Shown piece after piece: positions 36,573-48,242 of a stretch of 64,000 nucleotides of DNA; position 1 is the first letter of the stretch, and each line of letters begins with the position of its first letter. The notes under the pieces were generated by a model. That model saw only the letters and a list, made by a program, of their open reading frames with translations, was not told where the DNA came from and did no database searches. Origin of the DNA: Costus lasius (taxonomy: Eukaryota; Streptophyta; Magnoliopsida; Zingiberales; Costaceae); assembly GCA_027563935.2 (NCBI GenBank), contig CM050449.1, positions 61,818,056 through 61,882,055 on the forward strand, read 5' to 3'. The translations under genes were made by a program, and so were the position numbers.

Positions 36573-37624
36573 AAATACATAAGGCTCAAACTTTGCTTGT
36601 CCTTAAGCAAAAATTAAAAATTGGTTAAAAGAATAACCTTTTCATGCTCAATAAATTTCTAAATACAATTATCAATGAAAAATTCCATCAATTGTTTTAT
36701 CAAACTTCAAATAAATATATCATCCTTAAAACTCAACCCTCTAGATCCACAATTCAATCAAATAAAACTTTGCAACTCGTATAATAATTAGAATTTTCAA
36801 TCTCAAGACTTCACCCAATTTCAGCTCCTATCTATCATGCTTTTGTTTACAGGAATTAGGTTTCCAAGATCTTTTTCCACACATAATTTTTTTTTATTAT
36901 TTGATTATTTTTGCAAAGATGGCATGTACCCACTTAGATACATACTTTTTATTTTGACTTCAACTCTTATCTTCGGTACCACTATCAATTTTGCATAGTG
37001 CCAAGTAGAGGAGTCTTATTCTTTTTCTCTCTCATCATCTTTTAGACATAGACTTCAACACATGTCTTAGGTACCACTATCAATTTTACGTAGTGCCAAG
37101 TAGGGGAGTCTCTCACTATTTTTATGGATCTTGGATTCTTCTTTCCCAACAAATAGCAAAAATAGACTAAACATCTACTAGGTTGATCAATTGATCTCAA
37201 TTCTCATATCATACTCATATAATCATTTTATTTAAAAGAATAGTTTCACTTTTAGATTTTATCCCTCAAATAATATATCCACCCAAAATTTCATGCATCA
37301 ACCAATGTCAAATTTGAAAAATATATATGCATTGAAGAAATAAATCTAATATGATAGGGTTTGTCTCTAATCATGAATTTGAATTTATTCATCATTAAGG
37401 AAGATATTTATCAATGAAAATCTTTTAAAAATAGAATCACACCACAAGATAGTAGAAAGTGGACTATGAACAATCATATCATCATACAACCATATCGAAG
37501 AAGTATCAGTGAGTGATACATCTAAAGCAAATTAAAGATGCAACCATATGAAACAATCATGAATACAAGAGAGTGCAAATGATACTCACAAAACTATATA
37601 GCAAGCTCTGACCAAAAATACATA
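36573..37624 (-). other. LARD internal region left of copia-3, no gene
   Basis: AT-rich, without usable open frames. A block of about 40 bases (GGTACCACTATCAATTTT...GTGCCAAGTAG) is present twice, at about 36977 and about 37071. The copia-3 target at its right edge lies in a short tandem repeat (AAGCTCWGACCAAAAATA on both sides of the insertion). Confidence 0.6.
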
Positions 37625-39287
37625 TGTTGCGGTATGCCGTTAAGGCTAATGTTTGAGGCCTTGGGTTGTTATCAGTATCATGTATAAAATCTATGTTTAT
37701 AAAGGCAATGGTTGTTATTCAGGTTGTTACATTATCTGCTGCAATATGTATACTTCTGAATAATGTCTCAATGCTGTTCAGCTTGGCTGACATGCAGTTT
37801 TGTCCTTAGTCGAGATATCTTGGTGAACATGAGACAACCTTGATATGATTGACACTAATATGTGTTCTAATCTTATAGGATGCTTCGAGCATGGAATAAG
37901 ATGTAGACTCATGGGTACATTGGATGTACTGGACAGACCCTACTTAGGATATTCAATTGCTTGTCACAATGTGAATAATCCTTATATGCAAACAAGTGGC
38001 ATATTTCCTCTGACTTGAGATCACTTCTGTTTCTAAATGATGATTGGCATTGTTTTGAGGTAGTTCAATATCATTTGAAACATAATGGTTATAGACTATC
38101 TTGGATAATGAGCATGAGTCATGTTAGGGCACTAGTGATAGATATAGGATTGCCGTCTCCTTGTTTGGAGTGTGATGTTCTGAAGGGGCCCCCTGGATGA
38201 GATGGTTGAGAAAGTGTATGGCCATACCCAGATGACTATGTTCATCTGATCTAATCATTCTCATCATATTGGAATTACAGGCTTGACACGCTTGTCCAAT
38301 AAGAACATCCAGTGGCAAAGGAAACACATATGTCAAGTGACTTGGGTTCACACTTGTGCTGTGGTTTGGGTGTAGTCTTGGAAGACTCTTTCCTTTATAT
38401 CGGGAGATAGTGATGTGTTGCTAGATACCCCTCACTGATCGTGATAACGTAAGTTATCGTTACCGACATTTAAAGGAAACCCTTAGGGTCGCACAATTTG
38501 ATGATATGGCTTACTTATGTCAGATCGTGTGGACTGAATTGTTTTGGTTCAGTTTAAAGGAGTTTAAACTCTGATTGTAAGTGAGATCTGGTCTGATCAT
38601 GTTTGATTGATTAGGGCTTGAGATCGGTAAGCTTCGATCAAGAGAATTGATGCTAGATCGGTGAGATCAAGAGCATCAAGAGATGAATGGTTAGATCTTG
38701 AGCCTTATGGTTTAATTTGATCTAGACCAATGCTTGGTTTAATTTGGTCTTTGAACCAAATGTAATTGAACCGGCTCATCAAGTGAGCGCATGGTTCAAA
38801 GGGGAGAACATTGCGATTTGTTCACTAAGCGTGAACACTTGAACGTGTGAGGGTTTACTATTTTTGGAAGTCATGCTTTCCAAAATAGGTAGCACGCCTC
38901 ACGTTCGAGGGATCGCCCCTATTCTCGCCCCTCTTTCTCTCTTGCTCTCGGGTGGTGAGACTTCACGCAAAGGAGAAGAGAACAAAACCAAGAGACATCT
39001 CTCATCTCCTTCACGAAGGGAAACCTTGAAGCTTTGCTAGCACAAAGACGCCAAGGGAGTAGTCATCTTCACCTTGTGTGCGTCACCTTTGGAGGAGAGC
39101 CGCTCGCCCTCTTCTTCCAAGTCGCCATCCAAGCAATGGCAATGGTATGATCCTTGTGTTGATCCATACAATCTTTAAGTTGATTATATGACATGCAAAC
39201 CGATTTTCGAAATCCTATGATTCCGCCCATGCAAATTTTAGAAGTGCATGCCTATTAGGGTTTCGCCCCCCTTGCTAGGGACTTTCA
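37625..39287 (+). repeat. copia-3 5' LTR (1663 bp)
   Basis: Starts TGTTGCGGTATGCC (the other LTR has TGTTGGGG) and ends CTTTCA. ATG-GCA-ATG followed by GTATGATCC at 39136-39150 forms the candidate first exon end. Confidence 0.95.
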
Positions 39288-39289
39288 AT

Positions 39290-39301
39290 TGGTATCAGAG
39301 C
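39290..39301 (+). other. Primer-binding site of copia-3, initiator Met tRNA
   Basis: Exact TGGTATCAGAGC two bases after the 5' LTR end at 39287. Confidence 0.95.
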
Positions 39302-40152
39302 CTGGTTCCTTGTATGATTCATATGATTGCTTATTGTGATCCTTGTTTACGATGAGTAGATCTAAAGGTATAGGTCATCATGCGAAACTAGATGTATGTT
39401 TATTACTTGTTGGCGCATGTATGATGTTTGGCGCTTATTGTAGTTTTTCCTCAAAACATTACTTGCGCGCCCCTCATTAGATCTAAGCGCCTGCTTCAAA
39501 ATCTTAGACGGGTTATTAGGGTTGAAGTCATCGTCCAGTCAAGACCCAACAGTCTGATCAGACCATCTGACAGCCTAGATGGGTCGACCAGATGGCACCT
39601 ATGCGCAAGCATGAGGTGGCTATTGGTCGACTGCAGAAAGGCGTGTAGCGATGTCTGATTGAGACAACCAGTGAACGCTCATGATTAAGGCCCGGGGTCA
39701 CACCGCTTGCCAGAACTCATGAGGGACGTTCAGCCCTTAACGCATGCATTGTTGACCATGAGGTCGACTCAAGTCGGTTATGACTTGGTGCATGCAAGGG
39801 CAGGGGGTCGGACTAGGTCTGATGAGTGGATCCCTATTAATGGACTGTTGTAAGGTAGTAGGGCACATAAGGAAATAAAATGAAGCCAATGGGTTTTTCA
39901 AAAATTTTATTTTCTTGATTGGATCACTTGATGTTTGTATAACATGATGAGTGTTTATTTCATCTTATGTGGGCTACCCAATTTTAATGTGTGTTGTGCT
40001 GGGGCCTGCGTGCCTGGATTATTATTTGTAAATTATTATTGTGATCTGTGCATCACATTTTAATTAATTTATAAAGTGTAATTGACCTGCGAGTCAATCA
40101 TGTCTAGATAGATTAAATTGTATTTTAATTAGACATGAGCATAGAGCACACA

Positions 40153-40211
40153 TGGCAGAGGCGCAGGCAGCAAGTGGCTTCACCAGTGGGAGGTCTAGAG
40201 TTCGACTCTAG
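40153..40211 (+). other. tRNA-like A-box/B-box segment in copia-3 leader
   Basis: TGGCAGAGGCG (40153-40163) fits a pol III A-box pattern. CTAGAG-TTCGA-CTCTAG (40195-40211) is a perfect 6 bp stem with a B-box-like loop about 45 bases on. Copia-2 preserves both parts. No tRNA cloverleaf was found. Confidence 0.4.
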
Positions 40212-41064
40212 GACAGGCGCATTTTACCTGGTGGGCGCATCTGAGCTGCAGTGGGCGCTTGGGCCCGGGTTGGGCCAGATGAAATGCTAGAGACCCATGA
40301 AGAGCTCAAGTGAAGACTTAAGTTAATTACGGTCTTACTTAGGCTTAATGGGCTTTTACCACATAAGATCATCATGCTTTTAATTTACTGTTTAAGTAAT
40401 TTAGTAACTGCATGATTTATTCTTCTGCTATCACCATAGGATTTGAATGATAGTAAGAAGATAAAAGGACCGTTAAAATCCAACGTTAAATATCAAGCAC
40501 GTAAGCCTTCTGACGCGAAACCTCACTGTTCTGACTATCGTTGGGGCCGTGTTGTACCCACTCAGTGGGCACGCCCATCTATCTTCAGACGGTGTGTGAT
40601 TACACCTGCGTGTTACAGAGAAGGGATTTATCGCTTCTCGTTGCTCAGCATAGCACGTGGTGGTCCAGGGAGTAGGTCGGGTCAGCTTGACCATGTAGGC
40701 TACATATTGAGCATATGGTAGCTATATGGAGGCAGCCATCTGTGGGATCAGAGACTGTGTTGTACCAACTCAGTTGGCACAGTCTGCTGGATTGCCCAGA
40801 TGAAGGGGAATCGCACGGGTTGGCGATTGGCAGGGATTTCCTACCAGAGATTAGTGCTTGTACTCTCTGTGCATCTTATCTCACCTGAGCGGGACGCGGA
40901 GACCAAGTATGAAATCTGGATCCCATCTCACTAAAAGAGTTTTACTCTTTCGGACTGTTTTACTGGATTTTTCAGTCAGACAAAATAGTGAGAAAAGAAT
41001 CATTCTTAAGTCCTGGATTGATTCTAACATTGATACTGACCTTGCTGTTCTTGCAATGTTGTAG

Positions 41065-44000
41065 ATTACTGCAGCAACGAACACCACAGCGTTCAATGTG
41101 CGATCCCTACTGGAAAGGGAGAAGTTTGCTGGGCCAAACTTCTCAGACTGGTACGGACACCTTAAGATTGTTCTTAAGGCTGAGAGGAAACTGTATGTCC
41201 TCGAGACAGCAATACCGCCTCAACCCGCTGCGAACGCCGCAAGGGCGGTTCGGGAAGCTTATGAGAAGCATGTCAATGATAGCATTGATGTCGCTTGCCT
41301 TATGCTTGCGTCTATGACGCCAGAGCTTCAGCGTCAGCATGAAGATTTATCTGCTATTGAAATTATAGCAAATATCAAGATGCTGTATGCTGCACAGGCA
41401 AGGACTGAACGCTATAACTTGACTAAACTTTTCTTTCAGAGCAAACTGACTGAAGGGAGTCCAGTGGGAGCTCACGTGCTCAAGATGATTGGGTACAAAG
41501 AAGCTCTAGAGAAACTGGGACACACCATCAATTAGGAGCTTGTTGTAGACATCATCCTGCAGTCTCTCCCGGCCTCTTTCGATCCATTCATCATTAATTT
41601 TAATATGAACAAGATCGACTGTACGCCGGCAGAGTTACTGAACATGCTCTTGACTACAGAGCAGACTCAGTCTCGTGAGAAGGGAAAGCCTTCATCCTCT
41701 GTCCTAATGGTTCCTTCAAGGAACAAGAAGAAGGGGAAGAAGGGCAAAGCCCCTATCAAGAGCTACAATAAGGCTCTAAAGCAAAAGATTAAGCGGTCAA
41801 AGGAATATAGATGTTTCCATTGTGGCCAGCTGGGTCACTGGAAAAAGGACTGTAAAGCGCTCCAAGGAGATAAGAAGGGAAGCAACCCTTTCGCTTCTGG
41901 CTCAGGTATTTTTGTGACTGAAGTCATGCTATCTTCTTCTATTTCATGGGTGTTGGACACTGCATGTGGAGTTCACATTTGTTCAAATGTACAGGAACTC
42001 AAGAGAAGAAGACAGGTGGGACAGCATGAGGTGGACCTACGAGTAGGAAACGGGGCACGGGTTGCTGCTGTTGCTGTAGGAGAATATCACATCTCTTTAC
42101 CATCTGGTCTTGTATTAGAACTGGACAATTGTTATTTTGTACCGAGCATAACTAAGAATATTATCTCTATTCCTGCTCTTGTCAGGAAAGGGTTTTCCTT
42201 TGAATGCAAGATTTCAAAGTGTTATATTTCTTTTGATAATATTGTTTATGCTACTGGGTCAATTAACAATGGGTTATTCATGTTGGACATGGAATGTTCT
42301 ATACAGCAAATTGATAATAAGAAAGCCAAGTATGCTGATGACAGCACCTTGTTATGGCATAGTCATTTAGGCCATATTAACAAGAAGCGCATTAAGCGGT
42401 TGCATGATCATGGACTGCTGGGATCATTCTCCTATGAGGAGCTTGATACATGCAAATCTTGTTTAATGGGTAAAATGATGAAGTCTCCTTTTTCCAACAA
42501 AGGTCAAAGGGCTTCAGGTTTACTTGACCTCATTCACAGTGATGTGTGTGGGCCATTTAGTAAACATGCCAGAGGTGGCTATTCATACTTCATTACCTTT
42601 ACTGATGATTTCAGTAGGTATGGTTATGTCTATCTAATGAGACATAAGAGTGAATCTTTTGACAAGTTCAAAGAGTTCAAGAATGAAGTACAAAATCAGC
42701 TAGGCCGAAATATCAAGGCACTTCATTCAGATCGAGGTGGAGAATACTTGAGTCATGAGTTTACTGACTATCTGAAGGAGTGTGGGATTATCTCACAGCT
42801 CACTCCGCCAAGAACACCGCAATGGAATGGTGTGTCCGAGAGGAGAAATAAAACCTTACTGGATATGGTTCGTTCTATGATGAGTCAGGCTACTCTACCT
42901 TACTCCTTTTGGGGATTTGCACTGGAAACAGCTGCAAAGGTACTAAACCGAGTGACATCCAAGGCAGTTTCAAAGACTCCGTATGAGTTATGGTATGGGA
43001 AACAGCCGAGCTTGACATTTATTAAGATCTGGGGTTGCGAGGCTTATGTCAAAAAGCTCGCCTCTGGGAAACTGGAGAGCAGATCTGAGAAATGTATCTT
43101 TGTCGGTTACCCTAAAGAAACTAAGGGTTATTATTTCTACGATCCCAAAGAGAACAAAGTATTTGTTGCTCGGACGGCTATTTTTCTTCTGCAAGAGGCC
43201 AGTGGGAGAGAAATAAAGCTGGATGAGAATCCAGAAGAAGGACAAAGTAGCCAAGCACAGTTGGATGAGCCTGAGCCAGTAGATCAGGTTATTGAACAAC
43301 CTGAGGCTCAGATATCACGGGAACCGTGAAGATCGGGAAGGATCCGTCGACAGCCTGAGCGCTATGACGGAGTCTACATCATTGATGATGAACCCCTCAC
43401 TTATGCGGATGCGGTCAGTGGACCGGAATCAGCGAGATGGCTTGAAGCTATGCGAGCCGAGATGGACTCCATGTCAGATAACCAAGTTTGGGATTTGGTT
43501 GATCCGCCTCCGGGAGTAATCCCTATAGGCTGTAAGTGGATCTTCAAGAAGAAGATTGACATGGATGGTAACGTGGTTACCTATAAAGGCAGGCTAGTTG
43601 CGAAAGGTTTCAAACAAATCTACGGGATAGATTATGATGAAACTTTCTCTCCTGTAGCCATGTTCAAGTCTATTCGGATTATTCTTGCGATAGCGGCATA
43701 TTATGATTATGAGATCTGGCAAATGGATGTGAAGACCGCTTTCCTTAATGGAAAACTAGAGGAGGCTGTGTATATGACACAACCTGAAGGTTTCACTAAT
43801 CCATCAGATCGTCATAAAATATGCAAATTAAAGAAGTCTATTTATGGACTTAAACAAGCATCAAGAAGCTGGAATATTCGTTTTGATGAATCAATCTGTA
43901 AGTTTGGTTTCATCAAGAATGAAGATGACCCGTGTGTATATAAGAGGTTTAGTGGGAGCGTGATTACTTTCCTAGTCCTCTACGTCGATGATATCTTAAT

Positions 44001-44964
44001 CATTGGAAACGATATTCCTGAACTACATGCGGTCAAAGCATGGTTAAGAAAATGTTTCCAGATGAAAGATTTAGGAGAAGCAGCCTATGTATTAGGTGTG
44101 AAGATCTACAGAGATAGATCTAAGAGGCTTCTCGGGCTGTGCCAGAGTACTTACATCGATAAAGTCCTGGAGAGATTCCATTTAGAAAATTCTAAAAGAG
44201 GGTATCTTCCAGTCAGACATGGTCTGAATCTTTCAAAGAGTCAGTGTCCACAAACACAGACTGAGAAAGATGAAATGGACAATACGCCTTATGCTTCGGC
44301 TATTGGGTCCATTATGTATGCGATGTTGTGTACTCGCCCAGACGTCGCTTACGGGTTAAGCGTGAACAGTCGATTCCAAAGTAATCCAGGGAAGGCACAC
44401 TAGATTGCGGTCAAGAACATTTTGAAATATCTTCGGAGGACCAAAGATATGTTCTTGATATATGGAGGTCAGGAAGAACTCAGTATTGAAGGATATACTG
44501 ACGCTTCGTTCCAATCTGACCAGGATGATTTCCGATCGCAATCAGGCTATGTTTTTAGCTTGAATGGAGGAGCAGTGGTGTGGAAAAGTTTCAAACAGTC
44601 AATTATTGCTGATTCCACAACAGAAGCCGAGTATGTTGCAGCCTCAGAAGCATCTAAGGAGGCAGTGTGGATTCGTAAGTTCGTTCAGGAACTTGGTGTT
44701 GTTCCTTCGAGTGCAGATCCTTTGGTTATCTTCTGTGATAACACTGGAGCAATAGCACAAGCAAAGGAACCACGGTCGCACCAGAAGTCCAAGCACATAC
44801 AGAGAAGGTTTCACTTGATCCGGGAGATCATTGATCATGGCGAGATCAAAATCTGCAAGGTTCATACAGATGACAATCTAGCTGACCCGCTTACAAAGCC
44901 TCTGGCGCAGCAGAAGCATGGGAAGCACTGTAATAATATGGGTTTGAGATTTCTCAACCATTAG
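41065..44964 (+). pseudogene. gag-pol: copia-3 gag-pol, three nonsense codons
   Basis: One frame throughout, no frameshift. Gag matches copia-2 but has a TAG at 41533-41535 (Gln in INQEL). Zinc knuckle, protease (WVLDTACGV) and integrase follow to a TGA at 43327-43329 (Arg in REPRRSG). RT (LYVDDILIIG) runs to a TAG at 44401-44403 (Trp in AHWIAVK), and RNase H to the natural end (HTDDNLADP, final stop 44962-44964). The usual gag ATG is ACA, so translation would need the LTR ATG by splicing or a non-ATG codon. All stops are C-to-T or G-to-A type. It resembles TNT1-type plant copia polyproteins. Confidence 0.93.
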
Positions 44965-44984
44965 ATTAAGTGCAAGTGGGAGAT

Positions 44985-46647
44985 TGTTGGGGTATGCCCT
45001 TAAGGCTAATGTTTGAGGCCTTGGGTTGTTATCAGTATCATGTATAAACTCTATGTTTATAAAGGCAATGGTTGTTATTCAGGTTGTTACATTATCTGCT
45101 GCAATATGTATACTTCTGAATAATGTCTCAATGCTGTTCAGCTTGGCTGACATGCAGTTTTGTCCTTAGTCGAGATATCTTGGTGAACATGAGACAGCCT
45201 TGATATGATTGAGACTAATATGTGTTCTAATCTTATAGGATGCTTCGAGCATGGAATAAGATGTAGACTCATGGGTACATTAGATGTACTGGACAGACCC
45301 TACTTAGGATATTCAATTGCTTGTCACAATGTGAATAATCCTTATATGCAAACAAGTGGCATATTTCCTCTGACTTGAGATCACTTCTGTTTCTAAATGA
45401 TGATTGGCATTGTTTTGAGGTAGTTCAATATCATTTGAAACATAATGGTTATAGACTATCTTGGATAATGAGCATGAGTCATGTTAGGGCACTAGTGATA
45501 GATATAGGATTGCCGTCTCCTTGTTTGGAGTGTGATGTTCTGAAGGGGCCCCCTGGATGAGATGGTTGAGAAAGTGTATGGCCATACCCAGATGACTATG
45601 TTCATCTGATCTAATCATTCTCATCATATTGGAATTACAGGCTTGACACGCTTGTCCAATAAGAACATCCAGTGGCAAAGGAAACACATATGTCAAGTGA
45701 CTTGGGTTCACACTTGTGCTGTGGTTTGGGTGTAGTCTTGGAAGACTCTTTCCTTTATATCGGGAGATAGTGATGTGTTGCTAGATACCCCTCACTGATC
45801 GTGATAACGTAAGTTATCGTTATCGACATTTAAAGGAAACCCTTAGGGTCGCACAATTTGATGATATGGCTTACTTATGTCAGATCGTGTGGACTGAATT
45901 GTTTTGGTTCAGTTTAAAGGAGTTTAAATTCTAATTGTAAGTGAGATCTTGTCTGATCATGTTTGATTGATTAGGGCTTGAGATCGGTAAGCTTCGATCG
46001 AGAGAATTGATGCTAGATCAGTGAGATCAAGAGCATCAAGAGATGAATGGTTAGATCTTGAGCCTTATGGTTTAATTTGATCTAGACCAATGCTTGGTTT
46101 AATTTGGTCTTTGAACCAAATGTAATTGAACCGGCTCATCAAGTGAGCGCATGGTTCAAAGGGGAGAACATTGCGATTTGTTCACTAAGCGTGAACACTT
46201 GAACGTGTGAGGGTTTACTATTTTTGGAAGTCATGCTTTCCAAAATAGGTAGCACGCCTCACGTTCGAGGGATCGCCCCTATTCTCGCCCCTCTTTCTCT
46301 CTTGCTCTCGGGTGGTGAGACTTCACGCAAAGGAGAAGAGAACAAAACCAAGAGACATCTCTCATCTCCTTCACGAAGGGAAACCTTGAAGCTTTGCTAG
46401 CACAAAGACGCCAAGGGAGTAGTCATCTTCACCTTGTGTGCGTCACCTTTGGAGGAGAGCCGCTCGCCCTCTTCTTCCAAGTCGCCATCCAAGCAATGGC
46501 AATGGTATGATCCTTGTGTTGATCCATACAATCTTTAAGTTGATTATATGACATGCAAACCGATTTTCGAAATCCTATGATTCCGCCCATGCAAATTTTA
46601 GAAGTGCATGCCTATTAGGGTTTTGCCCCCCTTGCTAGGGACTTTCA
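44985..46647 (+). repeat. copia-3 3' LTR (1663 bp)
   Basis: Equivalent to 37625-39287 at an offset of 7360. It is preceded by the polypurine tract AAGTGGGAGAT and followed by the ACATA target copy. Confidence 0.95.
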
Positions 46648-48242
46648 ACATAAAGCTCAGACCAAAAATAGTGTCGGGGCAGATACTACTACGTTCAAAG
46701 ATGTGTCTTTTGAAAATTTTTCCTGCACAATTTAAGATACATAAGGCTAAGTGTAAAAATAGTCTCTAAAAATAATAATGATAAAAATAATTTTCTCAAG
46801 GGAGAATCAGATATGTCGCCGGAGGTGTGAAGAGTCCTGATGGAAAGAGCTGATGCAGGCGAAAAGCAGAGGTGGAACAGAGGCTAGCTGAAAAGCTGCT
46901 AGCAATGATGATGGTGCCGATAGTAGAGTGAGTAATCTCTAGTGGCCTGCTAGAGACTACAATCCTGGAGGTGAGATCGTTGGCCGGTGGGTGTGAGAGA
47001 TAATGCTGCATAGATAAAAAAATCAGTCACTAATAAAGAGTCTGCTGGTTAAATAAATCAAATAAATGGAAATAGAGGCAGTATAAGAAGTAAGAGTCTA
47101 CTGATGGTATACTCCAGTGTCGACGGCTGGAAACAATGATGTTAGAGGAATATGTAGTGGTAGCTAGAGGTGGAAGATAGTTGCTTTTGAAGATTTCTGG
47201 ATCTAGAGCCAAAATAAACTATAACATGTAGAAAGCAAGTAGAGCAGCTAGTGAATTTTTTATGAAAAGTAGCTATACCCAAAAATAAGATTTAATGATC
47301 CAAAAAGAAAATAGACAAAACCATGTAATAGAATAAAACTCGTTCTTTTCAGATGTATGAAAATCAAAGGATCAAAATCTATCAGGAATTTAGGGTATCA
47401 ATAGAAAGAAGGCTACTCAGATTACAAAATTAAAAACAACATATAAGTTAATCAGATTCGAAAAGTTGCTATGTGTCCTAGAATGATTAGAAAGTATTAT
47501 CATGAAAATAACTAATCCTCAAGATAGAATGACATGTGTTCTTCATATTCAATGCGAAAAATCAGGGTTTCAACTCATTGAAGCATCCTAAAAAGCTGTA
47601 GCAAATGTGCTAATCATATTAGTCAAAAGAAAACTGCTACAGAAATAAATTAGAATCGAAAAGATGCTATGCGTTTTAAGATGATCCATGGACTTTAAAA
47701 TTCAGCAAAAATATCCAAATAATAGAAGAAGATGAGTACTTCGTGATGGTGCCAATGATCAAAAATTTTCCCAACCCAGTTTCTAAAAATCACAGTGAGA
47801 AAACACCTAATCAAATAAGCAGAATGCAGTTTTAAAACTACGGGCGTAAAAAAAATTATGGTACTGCCATATTTTTCAAAGAATCCTTGGGTCAAAAATT
47901 ACACGAAATTACGGCTCGTAAAAAATGTTACGGTAGTGCCGTAAAATCCATAAAACTTTATGTTCAAAAACGGACCGAAAATACGGTACCATAAAATGCA
48001 TTACGGTAGTACCGTAAAAAACTAAAAACTCTCGTCATTAAAACAGATCAAGATTACGGCACCGTAAAGAGGATAACGGTAGTGCCGTATTTTGTGCAAA
48101 ATTTTATTTTCCTGCAAAACGAAAAGAAAAATTAATATTAAACATAAACTAAAATAGAACAAACTAAGCTAACTAAAAGTGTTTGGGTTGCCTCCCAAGA
48201 AGCACTAATTTTTAGGTCATTAGCTTGACTAAAAATTAAATC
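46648..48242 (-). other. LARD internal region right of copia-3, with second TACGG array
   Basis: No convincing gene. At about 47835-48100 it contains another set of TACGGYA/TRCCGTA half-sites resembling the LTR arrays (for example TTACGGTAGTGCCGTAA at about 47930 and TACGGCACCGTA at about 48055), although this lies outside either LTR. It is AT-rich elsewhere. Confidence 0.6.

Larger units (their letters stand above)
39145..41064 (+). other. Candidate leader intron, LTR donor to gag acceptor (copia-3)
   Basis: Donor GTATGA at 39145, directly after ATG-GCA-ATG (39136-39144). Acceptor TTGTAG ends at 41064, with a CTGAC branch-like sequence and T-rich stretch upstream (about 41036-41060). Splicing would remove 1920 bp and join the LTR ATG in frame to ATT-ACT-GCA (41065). 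This matters because copia-3 has no ATG at the usual gag start (ACA instead of ATG) and a TAG overlaps the acceptor. Prediction only. Confidence 0.45.
37625..46647 (+). mobile_element. copia-3: complete-length Ty1/copia element (9023 bp), inactive
   Basis: Plus-strand element with 1663 bp LTRs (37625-39287, 44985-46647), Met PBS, leader of about 1.8 kb, gag-pol and polypurine tract. ACATA at 37620-37624 and 46648-46652 is a perfect target duplication. I count 13 differences between its LTRs (0.8%). It is the same family as copia-2 but a different lineage: LTR middles differ, and it lacks 5 residues (EKEFL) after ARTAIFL. Gag-pol keeps one frame but has three nonsense codons. Confidence 0.95.
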
